A stretch of 33,329 nt of DNA from JBEKEX01 sp050013615 (GCA_050013615.1 JBEKEX010000035.1:1-33329); one strand, 5' to 3'. Positions 14,367 through 22,342 are shown, counted from the first letter of the stretch. Made by a program: numbers and translations. Notes: generated from the letters alone by a model not told the origin.

Positions 14367-15038
14367 TCAAGACTTGGAAAGCAACAGCAGGACAAAGATG
14401 AGTAAGTAGTATAGGAAATCGAGCGCACTCATCACAATTGCCAGCACTTTCAAAAAGGTATCAGATGAACTCCTGACCGGCTCGATGGCCGGCTGCACTT
14501 CAGGCACAAGCGTCTGTACACCGTCGGCTGGCAGGACAGCAATAGTGGTCGCCTTCTCAAAAGCAGCCAGATCCCTGATCGCCTTCAACCCATTCCACAA
14601 CCCCCATAATGCCAGCAAATGGAAAGCGGCTCCGAAGTAATCCGCCGATATCAGTACGAGGACAAGATCGACGGCATAAGAGACCATGCCCAGGATGATT
14701 GCCCAGCGGACGCGTTTACGGCCCAGGACGCCGAAGAGAACGAATATCCCTGCCAGTATCAAATCGATCACCAGGTTGGTAACGCCGAAAATTAGGGCAT
14801 TGGTTGGGTGGTCCTTGATCAATACGCTTGCAATGCCATCTGTAATCTGGGTTGCCCCCAATCCAAGCACAAAGGTGAGCGCGCTGCCCATCTTGTAGAT
14901 GAGAGTATTGATGACGGAAAGCCCTGCAATCCAATAGAACCAGTTGATTCCCCCTTTGATCTTGTTTTCCAGAATAAGCTTTCGCTGCATCTGCTTCAAA
15001 TGCTGCACTTCTTCGTTGGAGAAAGTTTGTGGCTGCAT
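14367..15038 (-). CDS. Multi-pass membrane protein, unknown
   Basis: A 223-residue membrane protein. After a charged N-terminus (residues 1-30) it has hydrophobic segments at about 32-60, 82-104, 111-130 and 133-147, and a final one at 201-220. A polar loop of about 45 residues precedes the last helix. I recognise no named family; the sequence gives no catalytic motif. A good Shine-Dalgarno (GGAGGG) precedes the ATG. It is separated from the upstream methyltransferase by an AT-rich hairpin, so it may have its own promoter in the AT-rich 15060-15125 stretch. Confidence 0.7.
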   Translation of the reverse strand: MQPQTFSNEEVQHLKQMQRKLILENKIKGGINWFYWIAGLSVINTLIYKMGSALTFVLGLGATQITDGIASVLIKDHPTNALIFGVTNLVIDLILAGIFVLFGVLGRKRVRWAIILGMVSYAVDLVLVLISADYFGAAFHLLALWGLWNGLKAIRDLAAFEKATTIAVLPADGVQTLVPEVQPAIEPVRSSSDTFLKVLAIVMSALDFLYYLLIFVLLLLSKS

Positions 15039-15071
15039 GTTTTTCCCTCCGGCCCCGCAGTGAGTTATAGC

Positions 15072-15108
15072 AAAAAAGAATATATTGGTTTGATTTTACA
15101 ATATATTC
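15072..15108 (-). terminator. AT-rich hairpin with T6 run downstream of the methyltransferase
   Basis: On the minus strand GAATATATTG and CAATATATTC (15099-15108 with 15078-15087) form a perfect 10-bp stem with an 11-base loop, followed by TTTTTT. The position suits a terminator of the methyltransferase gene. The stem has only two G:C pairs, so it could equally be an operator with two half-sites 21 bp apart, centred about 55 bases before the next gene. Confidence 0.5.
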
Positions 15109-15162
15109 ATTGCTTGTAAACAATTTCCATCTTAAATTATGGGGGGTGCCGTTCAGATCACA

Positions 15163-15765
15163 TCAAGGTTTGATTCCCGCCGTGACGAGGAAGAAGCGGC
15201 CCAGAAAGAATTTTTGAACGGCCACCTGCAGCCCGGCCTGGATGAAGAATTCCGCCATGACGCGTGGATCGTTTGGCCCATGATGATGGATGACCCGCGA
15301 CAAGCCGGCAGGCATGCGAATATCTGCCAGGCAAAAGCAGCCGCCCGGGCGCAGCACACGCGCCACCTCGCGCACGCCAGCTACCTGGTCGTTCCAGTGG
15401 TGGAAGGAGATGGTGCTCAGTGCTACATCCACTGTACCATCAGGTAATGCAAGCGACTCCGCTCCACCCACGAAGAACGTTGCTCCTGGCGTCAATTGGC
15501 GCGCTATGGTCGCCATGCCTTCCGCCGGGTCCACGCCGAGCAATTTTGCCGCCGGCCAGCGCGCCCCGGCCCTGCGCAACAGCCGTCCCGTCCCGCACCC
15601 CACATCCAGGATGCTCTCCGGCGCACGGCCGTTTTTCACCTCGCTCGCCACGTCCAGCACCGCCCGGTGGATATAACCAATAAAGTATTGCAATAACGTA
15701 TGGTCATACGAAGACGACCACTGCTCGAACTGTTGGACGTTATCGGAATTCCTATCCGTTGTCAT
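15163..15765 (-). CDS. Class I SAM-dependent methyltransferase
   Basis: A 200-residue cytosolic methyltransferase of the UbiE/Methyltransf_11 type. The SAM-binding motif I is ILDVGCGTGRLLRR (about 52-65), the motif II acidic residue is in LLGVDPAEGM, motif III-like LPDGTVDVALSTISFHHW follows, and VLRPGGCFCLADI matches motif post-III. The substrate cannot be read; nearest analogies are small-molecule or quinone methyltransferases. GAAAGG lies about 8 bases before the ATG. A TATAAT-like sequence lies on the minus strand upstream. It is divergent from the marR-ABC operon, but no functional link is obvious. Confidence 0.88.
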   Translation of the reverse strand: MTTDRNSDNVQQFEQWSSSYDHTLLQYFIGYIHRAVLDVASEVKNGRAPESILDVGCGTGRLLRRAGARWPAAKLLGVDPAEGMATIARQLTPGATFFVGGAESLALPDGTVDVALSTISFHHWNDQVAGVREVARVLRPGGCFCLADIRMPAGLSRVIHHHGPNDPRVMAEFFIQAGLQVAVQKFFLGRFFLVTAGIKP

Positions 15766-15808
15766 ATCATCTACGCCTTTCAGAGATAGGTATTATTATA
15801 ATGTAAGG

Positions 15809-15892
15809 GCGGGCCGATTTCCCGTTTGGCAAGCCAACAGCTTGCCTCAACAAACTAACTTTCCCATTCAAAAGACGCCGTATGGCGTTTTT
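15809..15892 (+). ncRNA. Possible small structured RNA
   Basis: The spacer between divergent genes holds, in order on the plus strand, a TATAAT (15797-15802), a hairpin CGGG/CCCG (15810-15824), a hairpin GGCAAGC/GCTTGCC (15828-15846) and a short hairpin ACGCC/GGCGT running into TTTTT (15875-15892). Together they look like a promoter, two stems and a terminator for an RNA of about 84 bases. No -35 box is convincing, and the parts could be unrelated. Confidence 0.2.
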
Positions 15893-15904
15893 GATTCCCA
15901 CCTC

Positions 15905-15944
15905 TTGACTTTTCTACATAAATAAATATAATTAGATTATCTAA
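15905..15944 (+). promoter_or_regulatory. Promoter and overlapping palindromic operator of the marR-ABC operon
   Basis: TTGACT (15905-15910) and a perfect TATAAT (15927-15932) are spaced by 16 bases. The perfect 13-base palindrome TTAGAT-T-ATCTAA (15932-15944) starts at the last base of the -10 box and covers the predicted +1 near 15939. This is the classical place for a MarR-type repressor to bind its own promoter. Confidence 0.75.
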
Positions 15945-15964
15945 CTATTAGAAAGGCTAATGAT

Positions 15965-16414
15965 ATGGGTTCCTCTCCGGAAGATTGCGCCCGCGAGTTG
16001 TTGGATGTCGTGCCAATGGTCATGCGCTCGATCCGCGCCGAGATGCGCAGCCACCGGGTAGCTGGCCTGTCGGTCCCGCAGTTCCGCGCCATGCTCCATC
16101 TGCGTCGCCATCCAGGGATATCTCTGGTCGATGTTGCCGATCACCTGGGACTGACACCGCCCTCCACCAGCAAATTGATCGATGGCCTGGTGGCACGCGA
16201 CTTGGTGGTGCGCCAGAGCTCCAGCCATGACCGCCGCCGCATCGCGTTGCAATTGAGCACCAACGGCGAGCAAAGCCTGGATGTGGCCGACCGTGCCACG
16301 CGTGACAACCTGGTGGCAAAGATCAAAACGCTCTCTCCGTCTGAACGCGAGGCACTGGGACAGTCTCTCCAACTGCTCAAAGCAGCATTTACTCCTGAAG
16401 GAGCCGCTTCATAA
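15965..16414 (+). CDS. MarR-family transcriptional regulator
   Basis: A 149-residue winged-helix repressor. The helix-turn-helix lies at about residues 47-90 (GISLVDVADHLGLTPPSTSKLIDGLVARDLVV), and the wing carries the family Asp-Arg pair in SSHDRRRIALQLSTNG. N- and C-terminal helices form the dimer. The gene is first in an operon with an ABC exporter (11 bases to the ATPase gene), and a perfect palindrome overlaps its promoter. I infer that it represses the exporter until a ligand, probably a toxic small molecule, releases it. Confidence 0.92.
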   Translation: MGSSPEDCARELLDVVPMVMRSIRAEMRSHRVAGLSVPQFRAMLHLRRHPGISLVDVADHLGLTPPSTSKLIDGLVARDLVVRQSSSHDRRRIALQLSTNGEQSLDVADRATRDNLVAKIKTLSPSEREALGQSLQLLKAAFTPEGAAS

Positions 16415-16424
16415 AGGAAACATT

Positions 16425-17222
16425 ATGGCAATTCTTGAAACGAAAGCACTGACGCGCAAGTTTAAAACCTTTATTGCAGTAGACCAGCTTTCCTTGAGCA
16501 TCGAGCCGAGTGAGGTGTTCGGGCTGCTGGGTCCCAACGGCGCCGGCAAAACCACCTCGATCAAAATGCTGACCACCCTGCTGCCACCCACGTCCGGCCA
16601 TGCGACCGTGGCGGGCTTCGATATCATCACCCAGCAAGGCCAGGTACGCCGGTCGATCGGTTATGTGCCGCAATTGCTTTCGGCCGATGGCACGCTCACC
16701 GGGTATGAAAACCTGCTCATTTTCGCCAAACTGTACGACATTCCGCGTGAAGAGCAGGATAACCGTGCCCACGCTGCATTGGATTTTATGGGCCTGAGCG
16801 ACGTCGCCAATAAGCTGGTGCGCGAGTACTCCGGCGGCATGATCCGCCGGCTGGAAATTGCCCAATCCATGCTGCACCGCCCCAAGGTGCTCTTTTTGGA
16901 TGAGCCGACCATCGGACTGGATCCCTCAGCGCGCAACCTGGTCTGGGACCATCTACAACAATTGCGTCAGGAATATGGCACAACCATCTTTCTGACCACG
17001 CATATGATGGAAGAAGCCGATGCCATCTGCAGCCGGATAGCCATCATGCACCTGGGCAAAGTGGCAGCCATTGGCAGCCCGGCAGAACTCAAAGCTTCCA
17101 TTGGGAAGTCACACGCCACCCTGGACGACGTCTTTATTTATTACTCTGGAAATGTCATCGAAACTGGAGGTAATTTCCGTGAAACAACCCGCACTCGCAG
17201 GACAGCCCGCCGGCTTGGTTAG
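16425..17222 (+). CDS. ABC transporter ATP-binding protein (DrrA-like)
   Basis: A 265-residue ATPase subunit of an ABC-2 type exporter. Walker A is GPNGAGKT (36-43), the Q-loop lies in VPQLLSADGTLTGYENL, the signature is EYSGGMIRR, Walker B is VLFLDEPTIGLD and the switch His is in LTTHMMEEAD. The C-terminal HATLDDVFIYYSGN is typical of the daunorubicin-type subgroup. The start at 16425 is preferred over upstream in-frame ATGs because it follows the marR stop by 10 bases with AAAGGA and begins at the family N-terminus MAILETKALTRKF. The last 44 bases overlap the permease gene. Confidence 0.93.
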   Translation: MAILETKALTRKFKTFIAVDQLSLSIEPSEVFGLLGPNGAGKTTSIKMLTTLLPPTSGHATVAGFDIITQQGQVRRSIGYVPQLLSADGTLTGYENLLIFAKLYDIPREEQDNRAHAALDFMGLSDVANKLVREYSGGMIRRLEIAQSMLHRPKVLFLDEPTIGLDPSARNLVWDHLQQLRQEYGTTIFLTTHMMEEADAICSRIAIMHLGKVAAIGSPAELKASIGKSHATLDDVFIYYSGNVIETGGNFRETTRTRRTARRLG

Positions 17223-18030
17223 TACAGAGATAGAAAAACCTGCCAATTCTTTCGACTGGCTACATCAATTTATCTCTAAGACCCTGGTCATCACCGAGTT
17301 GGAAGCGCGCAAGCTGCGCCATGACCCAACCGAACTCGCCACACGCGCCGTCCAACCGGCATTGTGGCTTCTGGTCTTCGGCCAGGTATTCACCCGCACG
17401 CATGCCATCCCAACCGGAGATCTAAGTTACCTCGATTTCATGACCCCCGGTATCCTGGCGCAAAGCGTGCTATTCATCGCCATCTTTTACGGCATTGCTG
17501 TCATTTGGGAACGTGACTTGGGCATTCTGCACAAGTTCCTGGCCAGCCCCACCCCACGCGCCGCACTGGTGCTGGGCAAAGCCCTGTCCGCCGGCATCCG
17601 TGCCCTCACCCAAGCGATCATCATCTACATCCTGGCTTTGATCTTGGGCGTCCACATCAATTGGAACCTCTTATCCCTGGTCGTGATGATCGTGGTGGTC
17701 GTTTTGGGAGCTTCGTTCTTCTCGACCTTCTCACTGATCATCGCCTGCCTGGTCAAGACACGTGAGCGCTTCATGGGCATCGGCCAGATCCTGACCATGC
17801 CGTTGTTCTTCGCCAGCAACGCCATCTACCCCATCTCGATCATGCCCGGCTGGCTGCAAGTAGTCTCGACGGTCAACCCGTTGACCTATATGGTAGATGC
17901 GTTACGTTCGACGATGATCATCGGTGGCACGAGCTCGACCGGGCTTGGCCTGGATCTCATCGTGTTGGTGTTCGCAACAGCCGCACTCATCGCCATTGGC
18001 GCCAAGCTATATCCGACCATCGCTTATTAG
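17179..18030 (+). CDS. ABC-2 type transporter permease
   Basis: A 283-residue permease with six predicted membrane helices, partner of the preceding ATPase. Helices fall at about residues 55-75, 92-115, 140-165, 170-195, 205-225 and 250-275. The ABC-2 signature region reads MPLFFASNAIYPISIMPGWLQVVSTVNPLTYMVDALR. I choose the GTG at 17179 because GGAGG lies 8 bases upstream; an in-frame ATG at 17152 has no Shine-Dalgarno. The chosen start lies 44 bases inside the ATPase gene, an unusually long but plausible coupled overlap. Likely substrate: a drug or lipid-like compound, by family analogy. Confidence 0.88.
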   Translation: MKQPALAGQPAGLVSTEIEKPANSFDWLHQFISKTLVITELEARKLRHDPTELATRAVQPALWLLVFGQVFTRTHAIPTGDLSYLDFMTPGILAQSVLFIAIFYGIAVIWERDLGILHKFLASPTPRAALVLGKALSAGIRALTQAIIIYILALILGVHINWNLLSLVVMIVVVVLGASFFSTFSLIIACLVKTRERFMGIGQILTMPLFFASNAIYPISIMPGWLQVVSTVNPLTYMVDALRSTMIIGGTSSTGLGLDLIVLVFATAALIAIGAKLYPTIAY

Positions 18031-18040
18031 TGGAAGCCTG

Positions 18041-18130
18041 CTATCGCATGCTATGCCGCAAAAAATCCGGCCGGTAGCGCTGCTCCATCACCGCCACGTT
18101 GCGCCGTTCCGTCACGCTCACCACGTTCAC
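18041..18130 (-). pseudogene. Possible 5' remnant of an IS481-like transposase gene
   Basis: On the minus strand a GTG at 18130 opens a 29-residue frame, VNVVSVTERRNVAVMEQRYR followed by an unrelated nine-residue tail and TAG. The first part resembles the N-terminus of IS481-type transposases (S-V-x-E-R-R-x-x-A-V-M-E-Q-R-Y-x-A-V), which normally continues into a helix-turn-helix. Here the similarity stops after RYR. It lies in the 180-base spacer between convergent genes, a common landing place for insertion sequences. No terminal repeats were found. Confidence 0.3.
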
Positions 18131-18157
18131 AGTTGCTAGGCCAAATTCAGTCAATAG

Positions 18158-18198
18158 AAAAGTGCCTGTCCTCATCAGTGAAGAGTGCAGGCGCTTTT
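18158..18198. terminator. Bidirectional terminator between convergent operons
   Basis: AAAAGTGCCTG (18158-18168) pairs with CAGGCGCTTTT (18188-18198) over 11 bp with one G:T wobble and a 19-base loop. The A-run on one side and T-run on the other let it act for both the ABC operon and the ATPase operon. Confidence 0.75.
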
Positions 18199-18212
18199 GG
18201 TTTCAAACCGGG

Positions 18213-20708
18213 TCAGGCAGCATGATCCGGCTTGCTGAAGCGATTGTTCACCCATTTGCCCAACTCCACCACCAGCAGCAGGCCCACGGCAATACCGGCT
18301 ACGATCAGCCAGTCATCCCAAGTCAATGGGGTGATGACCAGCAGATTGCGGAGACCGGGGACGAGGAACGCCACCAGCGCTACGGCCAGCCCCGATAGCA
18401 CTGCCCAGATCAACGGCTGATTACTGGTCAGCGGAGTCATCTTGCGTAGCGGGCGGCGCATGCTGCGATAGGCGAAAATGTAGATCATCGAGTTGATCGC
18501 AAAGCTGGCAAAGACGATGCTGCGCCCCTCGACCGGGTTATTGTGCACCTGGAAGAAATGCCCGAACAGGATCAAGGCCATCGTGGCACTGCCAATGCTG
18601 ATGATGGCGATCAACAGCAGACCCAGCCGGGTGAGAATGGGCTCCTTGATGGATTTGGGCTTCTCATCCATAATGCCGTTCTCTTTCGGCTCGAACCCCA
18701 GCACGATATCCGACGGGCCATCGCAGATCAAGTGAATCCACAGGATCTGCGCCACCATGAGCGGCGCCGGCCATTGGAATATCATCGCCATGAAAATGGT
18801 CAACACTTCGGCAAAAGAGTTGGAAAGGGTATAGGCGACGACCTTGCGGATGTTCTCGAAGATGACCCGGCCTTCTTCGATGGCGGCCACAATGGTGCGA
18901 AAGTTATTATCCAGCAGGATCAGGTCGGCGGTCTCCTTGGCAACGTCCGTGGCGCTGCCGACCACCACGCCGATGTTGGCGCGTTTCAGCGCCGGGGCAT
19001 CGTTCACACCGTCGCCAATCATGGCCGTGATCTCGCCGGAGGCTTGCAAAGCACGCACGATGCGCAGCTTGTCCTGCGGGCGGATGCGTGAGAAGACCGC
19101 CGTCTGGTTCACCTTGCTTTGCAGCTCGACGTCGCTCATAGCTGCCAGTTCTTCCCCTTCCAGCACCAGCTCGCCATCTTTGATCAGCCCCACATTGCGG
19201 GCAATACGTTCGGCCGTCAAACGGTAATCACCGGTGATCATCTTGACCTTGATGCCGGCATGCTGCGCAACTGCCACCGCCTCGACCACGCCCTCGCGCA
19301 GCGGGTCCTCCATGCCGATCAAACCGGCCCAGGCATATCCTGTGTGATCTTCAATCATACCGTCCTGGCGGCAAGCCAACCCCAGCAGGCGCAACCCTTC
19401 TCCGGCCCAGGTATCCACTTGTGCCAAGATCTTCTTCTGCTCTTCCAGATTGGCATTGCACATCTCCAGCACGATCTCCGGTGCGCCCTTCAGGAATTGA
19501 ATCGATTGATCTTCCAGCTTATTGCTGGTGACCATGAACTTGGTCTCACTACTGAACAACTCTTCCGCCAGCCGTTCCGTGCCATCGACGATCTCCTGCG
19601 GGTCGCGGTTCAATTGCGCCCGGGCATATTCCCACAACGCTTGGTCCACCGGGCCTTCGAGGTCGTTGCACAGCACCATTACTTGGAAAGCTCTTTCCTG
19701 TATCGTCAGGTCGGCGCGCGTGACGCGCATGCGGCCCTCCGTCAACGTGCCGGTCTTGTCGGTGCAAATGGTTGTGACCGAGCCCAGCGTCTCCACCGCC
19801 AGCATGCGTTTGACCAGGCCATTGCGTTTGAGGATCTTGCGCATCCCCAGCACCAAGATGACCGTCACAGCGATGAGCAGCCCCTCCGGCACGGCGGCAA
19901 TCGCCAAGATGATGGAGGTCTCTAGCATGCTCAGGAAGCCGCGTCCCATCAGCAGCCCGGTGATCAGGATGCCCAGGGTGAAAATGACCACAATGATGGT
20001 GAGGGTTTTACTGAAGGCTTTCAAGCGCGTCTGTAGCGGCGTTTCCTCTTCACTGTGCTCCTGCAAACTGGCAGCGATCTGGCCCAACTCGGTCTGAGAG
20101 CCAGTCTTCAGCACGCGCATCATCCCTCGCCCGGTCAGGACGGTTGTGCCCATGAACATCTGGTTGTCACCGGACTGAGTGTTTTTATCGACCGGCTCGC
20201 TTTCTCCGGTAAGGATGGCTTCTTCCGCCGATATCTTGGTGCTTTCGATCAATTCGCCATCGCCGGGGATCTTCTCGCCGGCGCTCAACACCACCAAGTC
20301 GCCCGGCACCAGCTCGCGCATTTCGATCTCCCTGCGCTCGCCGTTGCGGATGACGGTGGTGGTCGGTTTCAGCAACCCCTTCAGCGCCGTGTAAGTCTTT
20401 TGCGCCTGGTATTCCTGGACGAATCCCAGCACGGCGTCAATGACCACCACCACCATGATGATGCCAAAATCGCTGTACTCGCCAACGGCCAGCGAGACGG
20501 CCGCCGCCACCAGGATGATGTAGACCAGGGGGCTCTTGAACTGGTTCAACAGGATGATCCACGGCGAGACCCCTTTTTCCACCGGCAGGGTGTTTTCACC
20601 ATACTGTCGACGCAGAACAATAACCTCGTCGTCGGTCAAACCGGCGGGTGCATTAGATGGATGGCTGCCGTCCTGAAGACGGTCGCCTTCGTGATTGTTT
20701 GATTTCAT
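18213..20708 (-). CDS. P-type cation-transporting ATPase (P2A-like)
   Basis: An 831-residue integral membrane pump, resembling SERCA/PMR1-type Ca2+ ATPases. The actuator loop has TGES (168-171). The membrane cation site has PEGL (274-277), the phosphorylation motif is DKTGTLT with D317, the nucleotide domain contains KGAPEIV, and the hinge has MITGDYRLTAERIA and MIGDGVNDAPALK. In M5 the Asn and Glu of LSNSFAEVLTIF are kept. In M6, however, the Asn of the usual W-x-N-x-x-x-D-G is His (ILWIHLICDG), so cation preference may differ from classical calcium pumps. GAGGAAAA precedes the ATG. The gene follows a GbsR/MarR-type regulator by 14 bases and is surely co-transcribed. Confidence 0.92.
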   Translation of the reverse strand: MKSNNHEGDRLQDGSHPSNAPAGLTDDEVIVLRRQYGENTLPVEKGVSPWIILLNQFKSPLVYIILVAAAVSLAVGEYSDFGIIMVVVVIDAVLGFVQEYQAQKTYTALKGLLKPTTTVIRNGERREIEMRELVPGDLVVLSAGEKIPGDGELIESTKISAEEAILTGESEPVDKNTQSGDNQMFMGTTVLTGRGMMRVLKTGSQTELGQIAASLQEHSEEETPLQTRLKAFSKTLTIIVVIFTLGILITGLLMGRGFLSMLETSIILAIAAVPEGLLIAVTVILVLGMRKILKRNGLVKRMLAVETLGSVTTICTDKTGTLTEGRMRVTRADLTIQERAFQVMVLCNDLEGPVDQALWEYARAQLNRDPQEIVDGTERLAEELFSSETKFMVTSNKLEDQSIQFLKGAPEIVLEMCNANLEEQKKILAQVDTWAGEGLRLLGLACRQDGMIEDHTGYAWAGLIGMEDPLREGVVEAVAVAQHAGIKVKMITGDYRLTAERIARNVGLIKDGELVLEGEELAAMSDVELQSKVNQTAVFSRIRPQDKLRIVRALQASGEITAMIGDGVNDAPALKRANIGVVVGSATDVAKETADLILLDNNFRTIVAAIEEGRVIFENIRKVVAYTLSNSFAEVLTIFMAMIFQWPAPLMVAQILWIHLICDGPSDIVLGFEPKENGIMDEKPKSIKEPILTRLGLLLIAIISIGSATMALILFGHFFQVHNNPVEGRSIVFASFAINSMIYIFAYRSMRRPLRKMTPLTSNQPLIWAVLSGLAVALVAFLVPGLRNLLVITPLTWDDWLIVAGIAVGLLLVVELGKWVNNRFSKPDHAA

Positions 20709-20722
20709 TTTTCCTCGGGAGA

Positions 20723-21247
20723 TTATTGTTTCGAATTATCCTGCATGCTTGTCTCGTGGCGCGTCTTTTCGAACGTCTCGAGGATGGCTGGGAATTCTTC
20801 CTCGATCAGTGAGAACATGTCGTGGGCTTCCTGCAGCCGTTCTTTCAATTCGGGCGTCCTGCCATTCATCAATCCCAGCCCGCGCTCAGCGATCTCATGC
20901 AAGGCGGCCATCGACCCCAGCCACTGCCGCATGTACAGCACCCATCCACCGGGTTTGAAGCGGTAATAGTCCTGGCGCGGCATAGGGGAAGCCACACGTT
21001 CGATCAAGCCGTTCTCCACCAGCAGCCGTGCCATAATGCTGATGGAACTCTTGCTCGTGTTAAGTCGTTGAGCCAGGTCGATGATGGACTGCGCCGGTGG
21101 GTCCGAGATCAATAAGGCACCCAGGATACGCCCCGCCATGCGCGGCATGCCCAATTGCTCGAAGAAAAGCCCGATATCCTCGATGAAGTGTTTTTCCTCC
21201 ATCGCAGAAGGGTTATAAGTTTCGGTTACTGGCAGCTCGTCACTCAT
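20723..21247 (-). CDS. GbsR/MarR-type transcriptional regulator
   Basis: A 174-residue winged-helix protein. The N-terminal FIEDIGLFFEQLGMPRMAGRILGALLI is the hallmark of GbsR-like regulators. The helix-turn-helix is IIDLAQRLNTSKSSISIMARLLVENGLIERV, and the C-terminal half is helical for dimerisation. I chose the ATG at 21247 (MSDELPV) because it precedes the conserved core closely and lies 60 bases after the predicted transcription start. An in-frame ATG at 21289 is possible but has no Shine-Dalgarno, and frames further upstream extend through the promoter. A palindrome over the -10 box suggests autoregulation together with the P-type ATPase. Confidence 0.85.
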   Translation of the reverse strand: MSDELPVTETYNPSAMEEKHFIEDIGLFFEQLGMPRMAGRILGALLISDPPAQSIIDLAQRLNTSKSSISIMARLLVENGLIERVASPMPRQDYYRFKPGGWVLYMRQWLGSMAALHEIAERGLGLMNGRTPELKERLQEAHDMFSLIEEEFPAILETFEKTRHETSMQDNSKQ

Positions 21248-21305
21248 GGTCACCCATCCAGTCTGTTGCCATGTTTCAATAGGCAGCATCGAATCGTTAA
21301 ATATA

Positions 21306-21342
21306 ACTGTTACAGTATATATCATTAGTATCGTTTTGTAAA
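21306..21342 (-). promoter_or_regulatory. Promoter with operator for the regulator-ATPase operon
   Basis: On the minus strand TTTACA (21337-21342) and TATACT (21314-21319) are 17 bases apart. The perfect 11-base palindrome ACTGT-T-ACAGT (21306-21316) overlaps the end of the -10 box and the predicted +1 near 21307. Confidence 0.7.
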
Positions 21343-21478
21343 TACTAAACGTTCTTAACGATAATACAGAAAACATTCGCATCAAAAGTGTCGGAGTACT
21401 AATCTCTCCCAAGACGAGGTTGTGCTAACCCTGAGCAGCTTCCCCAAACCTTGCCAGTAAGCGATAAAATAGGGAGAT

Positions 21479-21495
21479 ATTAAACCGGGTTTAAT
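21479..21495. promoter_or_regulatory. 17-base perfect palindrome before the HAD gene
   Basis: ATTAAACC-G-GGTTTAAT is a perfect 17-base palindrome ending 16 bases before the HAD gene start. It could be an operator for that gene or, in RNA, a hairpin next to the ribosome binding region. No clear promoter or Shine-Dalgarno is visible around it. Confidence 0.35.
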
Positions 21496-21511
21496 CACCA
21501 TCACAACAGAC

Positions 21512-22342
21512 ATGAAAACAAAGATCAACAATATTCGCTTGATTGCCACCGATCTCGATGGCACACTGTTCAATTCGCAGCGGGTGGTCTCTTCCACCAC
21601 GCTGCAGGTATTGAAACGCGTCCAGCAGGCCGGCATCCAGATCATTATAACTACCGGGCGTCCATTTTTCGCCGTCAGCGAAATGGTGGACTCGTGGGGG
21701 ATGGATTTGCCCATGATTTGCTCGGGCGGTGCATTGGTGGTTGCTGGGAAAAATGGGGCTGTCCTTTCCGAATTAAGTTTTCATTCCAAAGCAGAGATGG
21801 ATCTTCTCATTGGCTTTGCCCGGCAGCATGACGCACTCATGGTCGGCGAGACGAAAGACTCGAGCGTCTGGTTTGGCAGTGATGGCTTTATGAATAAGCG
21901 AGAGTCCAAATTATTGGAAGACACCCGGCATGCCACCCGCACTCACCAGCCGGAAGTGGATTTTGATCGCCCTTTCCTGAAAATGAGCTTCATCGTGAAG
22001 ACAGACAAGATCAAGCTGGCAGCCGAAGCAATGACCCACCTGCAGTCGTTGGACTATGTTTACGCAGGCTATGAAGATTTCGATCTGACGGCAAAAGGGG
22101 TCAACAAAGGGTAAGCGCTGAAGGCTTACGCCGAATATACCGGCATCCCGCAGGAACAGATCGCAGCTTTTGGCGATCAACTCAACGATGTTTCCCTATT
22201 AAGCTATGCCGGGCTACCCATCGCCATGGAAAATGCCCAGCCAGCCCTCAAAGCTGTGGCCGAGTGGGTGGTTCCGTCGAACGACGAGGACGGCGTGGCC
22301 CAGGGGCTGGAACGCATCCTGGCTGAATTATCGAATGACTGA
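21512..22342 (+). pseudogene. Cof-type HAD phosphatase with an in-frame TAA
   Basis: Read through one TAA, this is a full-length 276-residue Cof/YidA-type HAD phosphatase of the sugar-phosphate type. Motif I is IATDLDGTLFNS (D14 and D16), motif II IIITTGRPF, and the motif III Lys is in GVNKG (K199). The family continues KG-x-ALK, and here x is the stop (22112-22114) with ALKAYAEYTGIPQEQIAAFGDQLNDVSLL directly after it in the same frame. Motif IV GDQLND (D222) therefore lies behind the stop, and the truncated 200-residue product should be inactive. One base change from CAA, AAA or GAA explains it. A sequencing error or readthrough is possible. No strong Shine-Dalgarno precedes the ATG. Confidence 0.85.

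Noticed and set aside
19119..19925. 268-codon plus-strand frame opposite the P-type ATPase
   Set aside because: Shadow of conserved ATPase sequence; composition rich in His, Gln and Leu as expected for an antisense frame.
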